A DNA stretch of 64,000 nt from Hymenobacter coccineus (GCF_001816125.1 NZ_MDZA01000111.1:1-64000), one strand, 5' to 3'. Shown: positions 36,167 through 45,709, counted from the first letter of the stretch. Notes: generated by a model from the sequence alone, not told the origin. Numbers and translations are program-made.

Positions 36167-37142
36167 GCCTGCTTTCTTCCTTACCGTGCTGGCTGGCGGC
36201 TGGCTATTGATGGCCGGCTGCCAATCAAACAGCGAAAACGGCGCCACCGATACTGCCGTCAGCGGCAATGTATTAGTGGGGGTTGATGAGACGTTTGCAC
36301 CCATCCTACAGGCGCAGGTCGACACGTTTGGTAAGTTGTATCCGGATGCGCACGTCAAAATGCAGTTTGAGCCGGAGGAAAATGTGATGGTGGACTTGCT
36401 GAATGATAAAATAAAAGTGGCAGTGGTTGCCCGCGAACTGAATGCGGAGGAGATTGCCTCTTTTGCCAAACAAACTATCGTTCCCCGTACCACGCGCATC
36501 GGCATTGATGGCCTAGCCATCGTTTTGCATCCATCCAATCCGGATTCAATGCTAACAATTAATCAGCTACGTGACATTTTCACCGGCAAGAGCACGACTT
36601 GGAGTCAGATCAGCAACCAGAAAAAGCTGGGCGACATCAATATTGTATTCGATGCCAGTCGCAGTAGCACTGCTCGCTTCATGCGCGACTCGCTTACCAA
36701 AGGGACCCCACTGACCACGCGGGTGTTCGCGGCTTCTTCCAATCCAGCTTTGCTCGATTACGTATCGAATCATCCGAATGCAATTGGTGTAGTAGGGGTG
36801 AATTGGATATCCGACCACGACGATCCGGCGGCCATGAAGTTTCTGCAAAAGGTGCACGTGGCCAGCATTACGGCCCGGCCCAATCCGCAGCCCGACGATT
36901 TCATCCAGCCATATCAAGTCAACTTAGCCCAGAAGACACCGGAACAATTAGCCAAGTACCCCGAGCTGCAGAACTATCCTTTGCGCCGCAACCTGTACAT
37001 CATCAACCGGGAAGCACGCAGTGGCTTGGGCAGCGGTTTTGCTGCATTTGTAGCGGGTAAAAACGGCCAGCTGATATTTCAAAAATCTGGGTTGTTGCCC
37101 GCCCAGATGCAAGCGCGGGTGGTGACTACTCCCAAACGTTAG
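36147..37142 (+). CDS. PstS-like phosphate-binding lipoprotein, 331 aa
   Basis: A substrate-binding protein of the PstS/PBP-like type. The N-terminus has a signal peptide with lipobox (LMAGC), which decides for the ATG at 36147, inside the upstream gene, against an earlier in-frame start at 36096. The core has the periplasmic-binding pattern VDETFAPILQAQVDTF, LRDIFTGKSTTW and DASRSSTARFMRDSL. There are no pstCAB genes nearby. Its place after a TonB operon and before a TPR gene recurs in Cytophagales, so it may serve the TonB/TPR module rather than phosphate uptake. Confidence 0.85.
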   Translation: MIFPTAKPAFFLTVLAGGWLLMAGCQSNSENGATDTAVSGNVLVGVDETFAPILQAQVDTFGKLYPDAHVKMQFEPEENVMVDLLNDKIKVAVVARELNAEEIASFAKQTIVPRTTRIGIDGLAIVLHPSNPDSMLTINQLRDIFTGKSTTWSQISNQKKLGDINIVFDASRSSTARFMRDSLTKGTPLTTRVFAASSNPALLDYVSNHPNAIGVVGVNWISDHDDPAAMKFLQKVHVASITARPNPQPDDFIQPYQVNLAQKTPEQLAKYPELQNYPLRRNLYIINREARSGLGSGFAAFVAGKNGQLIFQKSGLLPAQMQARVVTTPKR

Positions 37143-37196
37143 TCGCTGTTTTGCGTAAAATTTATTAACTCTTCTTTTTTCACCATCCCTCCCCCA

Positions 37197-38843
37197 ATGA
37201 GTTTCAAGCCCTGGAAACAGCCCCTGCTCGCTGCCGCCGCTTTGGTAGCCGGTACTACGGCGGCCACCGCCCAAACCAACAATGTGCAAACCTTAATTCA
37301 GCACGAGCGCTTCAATGAGGCCAAGGCCGCGCTGGGCCAAGGTAGCACGCCGGAGAATGCTTTCGAACTAGGCCGCATCTATCAGCTTCGGGACATGCCT
37401 GATTCGGCGGCTTTCTTCTTCAACAAAGCCAGTGGCAGTTCGCCTTTTGGCCAGGTGGCTGCTGGCCGTGCTTTGCTGGCCAAAGGCCAGATAGCCCCGG
37501 CTGATGCGCAATTTGACGCAGCGGCAAAGGCTACCAAGAACAAAGACGCCAAGGTGCTGACCATGATTGCTCAGGCTTACGCTGAGACGTCTGATGTAAA
37601 GAACGTTGACAAAGCCGTGACGTTTGTTAACAGCGCTCAGACCGCGAATAAGGGCAAAGTAGACCCGGCTCTAATGTTGGCTCGGGGCCAAATGTATATG
37701 AACACCGAGCAGGGCGGTGGCGAAGCTATGAACAGCTTTGACCAGGCAATTGCGGCTAACCCCAGCTACGCGCCGGCCTACTACGAGAAAGGTGTGCTGG
37801 ACGTGCGCGCTCGTAACTACAACGAGGCCCGTACGAACCTCAACAAAGCCGTTGAGCTGGACCCGAGCTACGCGCCTGCCTACCGCGAGTTGGCCGACAT
37901 GTATTACTACGCTGGCCAGTACGATCAGGCGCTGAGCACGTTCCAGAAATACGTAGGCCTGTCGGAGAAATCTCCGCGCACCGATGCGCAATACGCTTCC
38001 TTCCTGTACCTGACGAAGAAGTACCCAGAGGCACTCACGGCGGTGAATACGTCGCTGCAGAACGACCCGACTAACCTCACCATGAATCGCTTGAAGGCGT
38101 ACTTGCTGTACGAAACCAACGATTACGCAGGAGCGGCCACGGCCATGGATTCGTATATGAAAATGGTACCTGCCGGTAAGGTTCTCCCCGAAGACTACTC
38201 TTACCAGGGCCGTATTCTGGCGCGGGCGGGCCGGCCGGATGAGGGCATCGCCGTGCTGCAAAAAGCCATTACGGCAACGACTGATGCCGAGAAGAAAGCT
38301 GACTTGCAAGATGCTTTGGCAACGGCCTACACCAGCAAGAAGGATTACGCTGCGGCCATTGGTATCTATAAGTCGAAAATTGCCGCTGCCACCGACAAGA
38401 GTGACTTGACAGATGTATTCCGCTTGGCCTCGGCGTATGACAACGCCAAGAAGTACACCGAAGCGGACAGCGTGTACAACGTTATCCTGACGGCTAAGCC
38501 GACTTACGGCCCCGGCTTCTTGGCTCGGGCCCGCACGAATAACAACTTGGACCCTGATTCGAAGAAAGGATTGGCCAAGCCGTATTACGAGAATTACGTT
38601 GAGCTGTCAAAAGCGGAAGGTGCTGATCCGGCTAAATTCCGCAGTGGCTTGATCGAATCGAACTACTACCTCGGGGTATACACGCTACAAGTGAAGGATG
38701 ACAAGGCTGGCGCAAGTGCTTATTTCCAGAAAGTACTGGAAATTGACCCAGCCAACAAAGAGGCTAAAAATGCACTGGACATCATTAATGCCAAGCCCCG
38801 GCCTACGACCACAAGGAAGACCACTACCGTCAAGAAGAAGTAG
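37197..38843 (+). CDS. Tetratricopeptide-repeat protein with signal peptide, 548 aa
   Basis: A signal peptide (about 1-25, cleavage near ATAQ) is followed by many TPR units over nearly the whole length, for example AIAANPSYAPAYYEKGVLDV and AVELDPSYAPAYRELADMYY. The C-terminus is a short basic Thr/Lys tail. It is a periplasmic scaffold for protein-protein contacts. It follows the PstS-like gene by 54 bp and ends at a strong terminator, so it is the last gene of the second half of the TonB region. Its specific partner is unknown. Confidence 0.88.
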   Translation: MSFKPWKQPLLAAAALVAGTTAATAQTNNVQTLIQHERFNEAKAALGQGSTPENAFELGRIYQLRDMPDSAAFFFNKASGSSPFGQVAAGRALLAKGQIAPADAQFDAAAKATKNKDAKVLTMIAQAYAETSDVKNVDKAVTFVNSAQTANKGKVDPALMLARGQMYMNTEQGGGEAMNSFDQAIAANPSYAPAYYEKGVLDVRARNYNEARTNLNKAVELDPSYAPAYRELADMYYYAGQYDQALSTFQKYVGLSEKSPRTDAQYASFLYLTKKYPEALTAVNTSLQNDPTNLTMNRLKAYLLYETNDYAGAATAMDSYMKMVPAGKVLPEDYSYQGRILARAGRPDEGIAVLQKAITATTDAEKKADLQDALATAYTSKKDYAAAIGIYKSKIAAATDKSDLTDVFRLASAYDNAKKYTEADSVYNVILTAKPTYGPGFLARARTNNNLDPDSKKGLAKPYYENYVELSKAEGADPAKFRSGLIESNYYLGVYTLQVKDDKAGASAYFQKVLEIDPANKEAKNALDIINAKPRPTTTRKTTTVKKK

Positions 38844-38864
38844 TCTTCAGGTTAGGTAAAAGGT

Positions 38865-38904
38865 AAAGGGGCCCCGGTGCAACAATGCGCCGGGGCCCCT
38901 TTTG
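38865..38904. terminator. Bidirectional terminator between TPR gene and rluD-like gene
   Basis: AAAGGGGCCCCGG-t-GC (38865-38880) pairs with GC-g-CCGGGGCCCCTTTT (38887-38904). The stem itself contains the GGGGCCCC motif. Confidence 0.8.
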
Positions 38905-38923
38905 CTTGCGCAACGCGTAGCTA

Positions 38924-39970
38924 TTACTGGGCAGCGTATCCCTCCCATTTGGCTAGTGCAGCGGCAAAATCGGCGGGCAACTCTGCTTCAAAGAATAATT
39001 CCTCGTTTGTGGTAGGTTGCACAAAACCCAGCGACTGGGCGTGCAAAGCCTGCCGGGGCAGCAGCTGAAAGGTATTCTCCACAAAGGCGCGGTAGCTGGC
39101 CGTGTTGGGGCCCACCCGGATGCGGTTGCCGCCGTAGGTGGCATCATTGAAGAGCGGGTGGCCCAGGTACTGCATGTGGGCCCTGATCTGATGAGTGCGG
39201 CCAGTTTCGAGCACGCAACTGATGAGTGTAACGGGACCGTAGCTGCGCAACACTTCGTAGTGCGTAACAGCCGCCTTACCCTGCTCGCCACCGGGGTACA
39301 CTGCCTGCACCTTGCGGTCGCGTATGCTACGCCCAATGTGTCCCTGCACAGTGCCTTTAGCCTCCTTGGGTGTGCCCCACACAAGGGCTACATAGCGCCG
39401 CCGAATGGTGTGGTGGAAGAATTGCAGCGACAGGTGCGTCATGGCAAATTCCGTTTTGCCAATCACCAACAGCCCCGAAGTATCTTTATCGATGCGGTGC
39501 ACTAGGCCCGGGCGAATCTCACCGTTGCGGCCCGTGGGCAGGTTGGCCAAGTGGTGGGCTAGGCCATTAACGAGCGTACCCTGCCAGTGCCCAAAGGCCG
39601 GATGCACCACCATGCCAGGCGGCTTATTTACGATGAGCAGGTCGGCATCTTCGTAAGGAATGTCTAGGTCCATGGGCTCGGGCACGACGTTGCCCGTGCG
39701 CGGCGGCTCAGGCAGCGTCACGGTGATGGTGTCCAGCGGCTTGATGCGGTAGTTGGGCTTTACCACCTGGCCGTTCACGTGCACGGCTTCGGCCCGAATG
39801 GCTTCTTGCACTTTGTTGCGTGAAGTGTTACCCAGGCGGTGCAGCAAGAACTTATCAATGCGCAGCAGCTCCTGGCCACGGTCCACTACAATGCGGTGGT
39901 GCTCGTACAACTCGTCGCCGCCTTCGGCATCGTCGGCATCAATCTCGGGGCCCTGTTCGGCTTCGCTCAT
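38924..39970 (-). CDS. RluA-family (RluD-like) pseudouridine synthase, 348 aa
   Basis: It modifies uridines in 23S rRNA. The order is an N-terminal acidic segment, an S4 RNA-binding domain (about 35-95, RIDKFLLHRLGNTSRNKVQ), then the catalytic domain with the active-site aspartate in HRIDKDTSGLLV and the later TGRTHQIRAHM block. S4 plus the length of about 350 favour the RluD class. The ATG at 39970 (MSEAEQG) is preferred over a start 8 codons upstream that runs into the terminator at 39993. Confidence 0.92.
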   Translation of the reverse strand: MSEAEQGPEIDADDAEGGDELYEHHRIVVDRGQELLRIDKFLLHRLGNTSRNKVQEAIRAEAVHVNGQVVKPNYRIKPLDTITVTLPEPPRTGNVVPEPMDLDIPYEDADLLIVNKPPGMVVHPAFGHWQGTLVNGLAHHLANLPTGRNGEIRPGLVHRIDKDTSGLLVIGKTEFAMTHLSLQFFHHTIRRRYVALVWGTPKEAKGTVQGHIGRSIRDRKVQAVYPGGEQGKAAVTHYEVLRSYGPVTLISCVLETGRTHQIRAHMQYLGHPLFNDATYGGNRIRVGPNTASYRAFVENTFQLLPRQALHAQSLGFVQPTTNEELFFEAELPADFAAALAKWEGYAAQ

Positions 39971-39992
39971 GGTAACAGAAAAATGTGTCAAC

Positions 39993-40023
39993 AAAAAGGC
40001 CAGGGCTTACGCCCTGGCCTTTT
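39993..40023. terminator. Terminator after the ompH/skp gene
   Basis: AAAAAGGCCAGGGC (39993-40006), a 4-nt loop and GCCCTGGCCTTTT (40011-40023) lie between the ompH stop and the rluD-like start, both on the minus strand. Confidence 0.85.
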
Positions 40024-40044
40024 GCGTTTGCAAGCGCGAGTTGC

Positions 40045-40695
40045 TTACTTCTTGCTTTTAGTTTTGGTTTTGGTTGCGGCGGGAGCAGCCACAGGGGCAG
40101 CCGGCGTAGTTATAACGCCCGTGGTTGGGCCTGCTTTCAGCGGGGCCGGAGCGGTAGGCGTGATGCCCATTTTCTTCAGCACAATTTCCGAGATGTCGCC
40201 TTCTTTGGGGCCGTGCAGCAAGGTCGGGGTATCACCGTCCGAATTTAGCACGTAAGTGTAGCCGTTCTCAGTAGCCACGTCATCAATCGTCTTTTGCAGC
40301 TTGTCGAGGGCCGGACGCAGCAAGCTTTGCTGCTTCTGCTGCAACGACTGCTCGGCGCTGCGCTGGAACTCCTGGATGGACTGCTGCAAACCGGTTAGCT
40401 CTTTTTCTTTGTCGGCCTTCACCACATCGGTCATCGTGTTGGCGCTCTTCTGGTAAGCATCCAGCTTACCTTGGTACTCAGTGTACTTGCTCTTCATCTG
40501 AGCCGCCAACTGTTCGTTGTAGGTTTTCAGGCTCGACTCGATTTGCTTACTCTCGGGCATCTGGCTCAGCACGTACTGCACGCTGGTGTAACCAATTTTC
40601 AGTGGGGCCTGGGCTTGGGCAGCGTTAGCGCCCAGGGTGCCGGCGGTGAGCAGAGCGGCGGCCAACGTCAAGCGGAGGGTTTTCACGGGATTCAT
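40045..40695 (-). CDS. OmpH/Skp-like periplasmic chaperone, first copy, 216 aa
   Basis: A signal peptide (about 1-28, cleavage near AQAQ) is followed by the OmpH/Skp domain. IGYTSVQYVLSQMPE is the first strand, then comes a long coiled-coil region rich in Gln, Lys and Glu (about 60-140), then GYTYVLNSDGDTPTLLHGP. The C-terminus is an Ala/Pro/Lys-rich tail. Skp-like chaperones hold outer-membrane proteins in the periplasm for the BAM machine, and bamA lies two genes upstream. A TACCTTTG box lies 32 nt upstream of the ATG. Confidence 0.9.
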   Translation of the reverse strand: MNPVKTLRLTLAAALLTAGTLGANAAQAQAPLKIGYTSVQYVLSQMPESKQIESSLKTYNEQLAAQMKSKYTEYQGKLDAYQKSANTMTDVVKADKEKELTGLQQSIQEFQRSAEQSLQQKQQSLLRPALDKLQKTIDDVATENGYTYVLNSDGDTPTLLHGPKEGDISEIVLKKMGITPTAPAPLKAGPTTGVITTPAAPVAAPAATKTKTKSKK

Positions 40696-40726
40696 CAAGG
40701 GAAAATTTTCAGAGAAAGTGTAGATA

Positions 40727-40734
40727 CAAAGGTA
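40727..40734 (-). promoter_or_regulatory. -7 element TACCTTTG before the first ompH copy
   Basis: On the minus strand TACCTTTG (TAnnTTTG type) lies just after the stop of the second ompH copy and 32 nt before the ATG. It could give ompH an internal promoter. Confidence 0.4.
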
Positions 40735-40735
40735 G

Positions 40736-41405
40736 TTATTTTGGGCTCTTCCTCACCGCACGGCTAGGCTTGGCCTTAACGGGCAGATCGGGAGTGCCCG
40801 AATCTGATTCGAACGCCGGGTCGGTAGGCGCTGTTTTAGGCGGCGTCACCGTCTTCACGGGGCCTTTGGTACCGGGCTGGTTGCGGTCTTCAGCAGCCAA
40901 GCCCAGTTCCTCCAGTACAAATTCGGTGTAGTCGTATGTAGGGTTGGTGTACAGCAAGGTCAAATCGCCGGCTTTATCGATTACCATCGCCAGCTGCTTT
41001 TTCTTGGCCACCTTTTCGATGGCCTCGAACACCTTGTCCTGCACCGGCTTATTTAGCTCTTGGCGCTTCTTGAATAGTTGGCCTTCGTAGCCAAACTGCT
41101 TGTTCTGGTAAGCCTTCGCCTCCTGCTCCTTCAGCAGAATCTCGTCCTGCCGCTTCTTTTTCATCTGCTCGGTCAGTACCACCTCCTCGTCGTGGTAAGT
41201 GCTTCGCAGCCGATCCAATTCCTTTTTCTGCGCTTCAATTTCCTTCTGCCACGTCGTCGAGAAGGTATTCAACTCTTGTTGTGCCTTGGCGAAATCAGGC
41301 ATTTTGGCCATGATGAACTCCGAGTCGACCCACCCGAACTTCTGGGCCTGGGCCCCGGGCCGCCAGTAGCAGCCCCACCAACACGCCCCAAAAACCTATT
41401 TTCAT
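40736..41405 (-). CDS. OmpH/Skp-like periplasmic chaperone, second copy, frameshifted in its signal peptide
   Basis: The body (QKFGWVDSEFIMAKMPD, then a long coiled coil with LFKKRQELNKPVQDKVFEAIEK, then a Pro/Thr-rich tail) is a typical OmpH/Skp protein. The signal peptide MKIGFWGVLVGLLLAA starts at 41405 but in another frame. Removing one base at a CCCGGGGCCC stretch (about 41350-41360) gives LLLAAGAQAQ-KFGWVD with a perfect cleavage site. As written, translation from 41405 ends early, and the internal ATG at 41311 gives 191 aa without a signal peptide, which would leave the chaperone in the cytosol. Confidence 0.82.
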
Positions 41406-41446
41406 GCGCATTGAACAAAGGGAGCGGCCACTAAGTGCCCGCTAAA

Positions 41447-43960
41447 CTAGCGGATCTGCTGGCCGATGATAAAGTGGAAGTGGTTGAAGTCCTGCTTGGT
41501 GTTCGTATTCGGCTGCGGAACCACCGAGTCGAAGCCGTGGCCAAAGTCAAACCCTAGCAAACCGAATGCCGACATGAAAATCCGGGCCCCTACACCCACC
41601 GAGCGGTACAACTTGTAAGGGTTGTAATTATTGTAAGTATCGAACGAATTGCCGGCCTCAGCAAAGCCCAGCACGTACACCGTCGCCGCCGGGTTTAGGC
41701 TGACGGGGTAGCGCATCTCCAGCACATACTTATTGTAAATAATGCCCCCGCTCTGGTTCGCTTGTGCCGTTGGAATGGCGTAGGAGGCGTTAGGGTCGTC
41801 GTAGCCGCGCAGGCCAATGTAGTCGGTACCCACAATGAAGTTACCGCCACCGTTGTAGCCGAGGCCGGCACCACCCATCTTGAAGCGCTCAAACGGACCA
41901 ATGTCGCGCTTGCCGTACGAACCCAGGAAGCCAAAGTGGGCCCTAGTGTTCAGCACCAGTTTGCCCACGATGGGCGTAAACCACGAGGCATCGAACATCC
42001 ACTTGTGGAATTCCAGCCACTGGTTAGCATCGGGGTGGGCCCCCGGGAAGACGGAGTACGGCGGCGTCAAACTCAGGCTTAAGCTCAGCGACGAGCCCCG
42101 GCGCGTGTAAGTCGGGTTGTCAATACTGTTGCGCGAGAGCGTCGTGTTAAGGGTAATGTTATTGAACGTACCGGTGGCCGCACCACTGGTTAGCAGTGAG
42201 TAGTTCTGCGTCTGGTAGTGGCTGTACGAAAGCGAGTTGCTCAGCGTAAAGTAGTCATCCGGCACCCGCAGCTGGCGGCCCAGGCCCACCGTGGCGCTGT
42301 TTACCTTGATGAAACTACTCGTATTGGCATCGAACGTAGTACCGAGGCGGCTGATGCTGCGGTTCAAGCTGAACGAGAGCGAGTTTGGCCGGCGGCCACC
42401 CAGCCAGGGCTCCGTGAAGGAGAGTGAGTAGGCCTGGTACTGGAAGCCGTTGGCCTGAATGTTGAGGGCCAAGCGCTGGCCGTCACCGGCGGGCACTGGC
42501 GTCCAGTTGCGCAGTGTGCCGGCTTTGCGCAGTGAAAAGTTATTGAAAACCAGGCCCACCGTACCGATAAAGCCGGCGTAGCCGCCCCAGCCGCCCGAAA
42601 GCGTCACTTGGTCCGAAGGCTTCTCCACTACCGTGTAGTTGATGTCCACCGTGCCATCGGCCTGGTTGGGAATGGGGTTGATGCCCACTTTTTCGGGATC
42701 GAAGTAGCCCAAGGTAGCCAGTTCGCGGTTGGAGCGAATGAGTAGCTCGCGGTTAAACTTGTCGCCCGGCAGAGTCCGGATGGCGCGGCGCACCACGTGG
42801 TCGCTGGTTTTGGTATTGCCCGCAATATTGATTTCCTTAACGTGCGCCTGCACCCCTTCGGTCAGGCGCATCTCAATGTCAATCGAATCACCTTCTACCT
42901 TCTTCTCTACCGGCTCAATCTGAAAGAACAGGTAACCATCGTTCATGTAGAGCGACGTAACGTCTTGGCCCGTTGGGTTATAATTCAGGCGCTTGTCCAG
43001 CGTTTCCTTGCTATAAGGGCTACCTGACCGGATGCCCAGCACCCCCGACAACGTTTTGTCATCGTAGAGGTAGTTGCCATTCCAAGTGATGTGGCGGAAA
43101 TAGTACTTGGGACCCTCATCCACTTTGATGGTCAAAGCCAATCCTTTATCGTCGCGAACCAAAGTATCGCCCACAACAATGGCATCGCGGTAGCCTTCGG
43201 CGTTGTAGAATTCGATTAGCTTTTTCTTGTCCTCTTCGTATTCTGCCCGCTGGAACTTGCCCGGGGTCAGAAATTTGTATGGCTTGCGCTCTTTGGTTTT
43301 CTTCAGCTTGCCCTTCAGCTTGTAATCCGAAAAAGCATTATTGCCTTCAAACGTAATGTCATGGATGCGGACCTTACTGCCCTTATCTACGTTGATGCGC
43401 AGGGCTACGCTGTTGGACAACGAGGAATCCGGCACTTGCAGAATATTTACTTTAGTGTCCAGGTAGCCTTTGTTAACGTAGAATTTGCGCACCTGCGTGC
43501 GGGTGTTGTTAAGTAATGCATCAGTCACCACCTTGCCCCGGATCAGGGTAATCTTTTTGGTTAGTTCTTCCGTTTTGCCTTTGCTCAAGCCATCGAAGGT
43601 GAATTTTGATAAGCGCGGCCGCTCTTTCAGCGTAAAATCCAGGAAAATCTTGTCGCCTTCAATGCGGGCGATGGTTACGTTCACATCGCCTAGGATGCCC
43701 TGGGCCCAAAGCTTGCGGATGGCTTTACCAATTTCTTCGCCCGGGATGGTGATGTTATCACCTATTCGTAGCCCCGACAAGCCAACCAAGGTATTGGGGT
43801 CAAGGTAGCGGGTACCGCTCACTGTAATGCCGCCCAGCACGTATTTTTTGGGTTCGTCAGCCCCCCCCGCTGGACGCACGCCTGGGTTCTGGGCCTGAGC
43901 CACGCCCAAGCTCGCCATCACCAACCACCATAGCAGTAGAAACCAAGAAAAATTACGCAC
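41447..43960 (-). CDS. bamA: Outer-membrane assembly protein BamA, 837 aa
   Basis: Core of the machine that inserts beta-barrel proteins into the outer membrane. A signal peptide (about 1-24, VAQAQ) is followed by five POTRA domains (about 35-450, for example IRIGDNITIPGEEIGKAIRK) and the C-terminal 16-strand barrel with a final segment like FHFIIGQQIR. The gene is intact. It lies 24 bp downstream of uppS and 41 bp upstream of the ompH pair, the usual Bacteroidetes envelope order. Confidence 0.95.
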   Translation of the reverse strand: MRNFSWFLLLWWLVMASLGVAQAQNPGVRPAGGADEPKKYVLGGITVSGTRYLDPNTLVGLSGLRIGDNITIPGEEIGKAIRKLWAQGILGDVNVTIARIEGDKIFLDFTLKERPRLSKFTFDGLSKGKTEELTKKITLIRGKVVTDALLNNTRTQVRKFYVNKGYLDTKVNILQVPDSSLSNSVALRINVDKGSKVRIHDITFEGNNAFSDYKLKGKLKKTKERKPYKFLTPGKFQRAEYEEDKKKLIEFYNAEGYRDAIVVGDTLVRDDKGLALTIKVDEGPKYYFRHITWNGNYLYDDKTLSGVLGIRSGSPYSKETLDKRLNYNPTGQDVTSLYMNDGYLFFQIEPVEKKVEGDSIDIEMRLTEGVQAHVKEINIAGNTKTSDHVVRRAIRTLPGDKFNRELLIRSNRELATLGYFDPEKVGINPIPNQADGTVDINYTVVEKPSDQVTLSGGWGGYAGFIGTVGLVFNNFSLRKAGTLRNWTPVPAGDGQRLALNIQANGFQYQAYSLSFTEPWLGGRRPNSLSFSLNRSISRLGTTFDANTSSFIKVNSATVGLGRQLRVPDDYFTLSNSLSYSHYQTQNYSLLTSGAATGTFNNITLNTTLSRNSIDNPTYTRRGSSLSLSLSLTPPYSVFPGAHPDANQWLEFHKWMFDASWFTPIVGKLVLNTRAHFGFLGSYGKRDIGPFERFKMGGAGLGYNGGGNFIVGTDYIGLRGYDDPNASYAIPTAQANQSGGIIYNKYVLEMRYPVSLNPAATVYVLGFAEAGNSFDTYNNYNPYKLYRSVGVGARIFMSAFGLLGFDFGHGFDSVVPQPNTNTKQDFNHFHFIIGQQIR

Positions 43961-43984
43961 TGAAATTATGAATTGAATAAAACA

Positions 43985-44731
43985 CTAGGAAACAGCGATC
44001 TGCTCGCTGGTTTTGCCAAAGCGCCGCTCGCGCCGCTGATACGCTCGGATGGCATCTTGCAAATGCTCGCGCCGGAAATCAGGCCACAGCAAGTCGGTGA
44101 TGTAGAGTTCGGTATAAGCCAACTGCCACAGCATGAAGTTACTAATGCGCTGCTCGCCACTGGTGCGGATAAGTAATTCAGGATCAGGAATGCCCACCGT
44201 GGAGAGGTAGCTTGCGATGCTGGCTTCGCTCACATCGGCGGGCTGCACCCGGCCCGCTGCCACATCGACTGCCAAACGACGGGCCGCCTGGGCTAGGTCC
44301 CAGCGGCCACTATAGCTCAGGGCCAGCACCAAAGTCATGCGGGTACCGGCTTTAGTCAGCTCCTGGGCCTCGGCCAACTCCCGCTGGCAACCTACCGGTA
44401 GGCTAGCCGTATCGCCGATGGACTGTAAGCGAATGCTGTTCTTAAGCAGAATGGGTGTCTCTTGGCGGATGGTATGAACCAGCAGCTGCATTAAAGCCAT
44501 TACTTCAAGCGCCGGACGATTCCAATTCTCGGTAGAGAAAGCGTACAGCGTCAAGTATTTAACTCCAAGCTGCGCGGCTTCTTCCACTGTTTCGCGCACA
44601 GCCTTGATGGCACTCTGGTGCCCGAACACCCGAAGGCCTCCGCGTTGTTTGGCCCAGCGGCCATTTCCGTCCATTATGACGGCCACGTGCGCGGGAATGT
44701 TAAGGGAGTCGATTTCGGCCCGGCCGGTCAT
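43985..44731 (-). CDS. uppS: Isoprenyl transferase (undecaprenyl diphosphate synthase), 248 aa
   Basis: It builds the C55 lipid carrier for cell-wall synthesis from FPP and IPP. The motif VAVIMDGNGRWAKQR has the catalytic aspartate at residue 21. LTLYAFSTENWNRP and the C-terminal PDPELLIRTSGEQRISNFM block with the Ser/Arg substrate contacts are present. It immediately precedes bamA on the same strand. Confidence 0.96.
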   Translation of the reverse strand: MTGRAEIDSLNIPAHVAVIMDGNGRWAKQRGGLRVFGHQSAIKAVRETVEEAAQLGVKYLTLYAFSTENWNRPALEVMALMQLLVHTIRQETPILLKNSIRLQSIGDTASLPVGCQRELAEAQELTKAGTRMTLVLALSYSGRWDLAQAARRLAVDVAAGRVQPADVSEASIASYLSTVGIPDPELLIRTSGEQRISNFMLWQLAYTELYITDLLWPDFRREHLQDAIRAYQRRERRFGKTSEQIAVS

Positions 44732-44827
44732 CGTTGCGGTTTTGATATAAGAGGCCGCAAGTTACGAAGACGGTTGCATCTGCCAGCCGTGGCGCCACCG
44801 GGCAGGGGCCCCAGCCCTTGATCTTAC

Positions 44828-44876
44828 ACAAAAAAAGCCCACCACCGTGCTATTATTTAGCACGGTGGCGGGCTCT
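44828..44876 (-). terminator. Terminator after the first DUF6089-type gene
   Basis: On the minus strand AGCCC-g-CCACCGTGCT (44874-44859) pairs with AGCACGGTGG-t-GGGCT (44851-44836), followed by a T-run. It separates the beta-barrel gene from uppS. Confidence 0.85.
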
Positions 44877-44891
44877 TAAGTAGCTGCTGGC

Positions 44892-45662
44892 CTACTTCAA
44901 CAGTTGCTTATTGTTTTTGTATTGTGGCGGGCAATGCACCTTATAGAAGGTGTAGGAAACACTAAGGCCACTGTAATAATACCAGTCGTTATCGTGCAGG
45001 TTTACTAGCAGAGGGTCCTGATCACCCAAGTTATCGAGCTTATCGCTAAATGTTTTGCGCACCCCCACCTCTAAGCCTAGGTTGATGTGCTGCGACAACG
45101 CATACTTCAGTCCAGCCCCGGCCGGAATGGCAATGCCAAAGTGCCCACCCGAGCGGTTATAGTCGGGCCCAAGGGCTTGGTTGGTCGATTGGGTGCGGGT
45201 GTTTGCGTAGTACCCTCCCACGCCGATGAACAAATAGGGCGTGAAATGAATCTTTTGTTTGCGGGCGTGATAATCCATGAAGTTGTACTCCATGGCCACG
45301 GCTGCTTCCAATACGCTGCCCTTCATGTTGGAACCCCGGTAGGACTGCAAAGGAGGTACGCCGCCCTCTTCGCCGGTTACGTTGGCATCATCGGCCCGCA
45401 ACAAGCCAGCCAAAAAGCTACCTCGCAACGTTATCGGTGCCGACACATCACGGCGATAGAAAGCGGTGATGGCCGGGCGGTTGTTGCCGAATTGATACTG
45501 CGGGGAGATTTCGCCCCGGTAATTGGTTAAGCCCAAGCCCAGGCCCAGCTCGCTGGTAGTTTGGGTTTCAATCTGGGCTTGCGCCGAGGAGCAAAAAAAC
45601 GCACCCCCTGCCTGCACGAGGCAAACAAGGAGTGCGCAACGAAATGCATTAACTATCATCAA
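44892..45662 (-). CDS. DUF6089-like outer-membrane beta-barrel protein, 256 aa
   Basis: The signal peptide (about 1-29, SSAQAQ) is followed by an eight-strand-like barrel with alternating polar and aromatic residues. It begins ELGLGLGLTNYRGEISP and ends near YYYSGLSVSYTFY. This matches the DUF6089 family found beside nadK and uppS in Bacteroidetes; the function is unknown. A paralogue is encoded 47 bp upstream. The two share the order N-terminal LGLTNYRGE or INAMNYFGDL, a GAGLKY or GGGVRY block and LEVGVRKTF or LEFGIRKTF. Confidence 0.8.
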   Translation of the reverse strand: MMIVNAFRCALLVCLVQAGGAFFCSSAQAQIETQTTSELGLGLGLTNYRGEISPQYQFGNNRPAITAFYRRDVSAPITLRGSFLAGLLRADDANVTGEEGGVPPLQSYRGSNMKGSVLEAAVAMEYNFMDYHARKQKIHFTPYLFIGVGGYYANTRTQSTNQALGPDYNRSGGHFGIAIPAGAGLKYALSQHINLGLEVGVRKTFSDKLDNLGDQDPLLVNLHDNDWYYYSGLSVSYTFYKVHCPPQYKNNKQLLK

Positions 45663-45709
45663 GCTAAATAAGGCACTGAGCGCTGGCCAGCAGGAGCAGG
45701 CAGGGTTGC

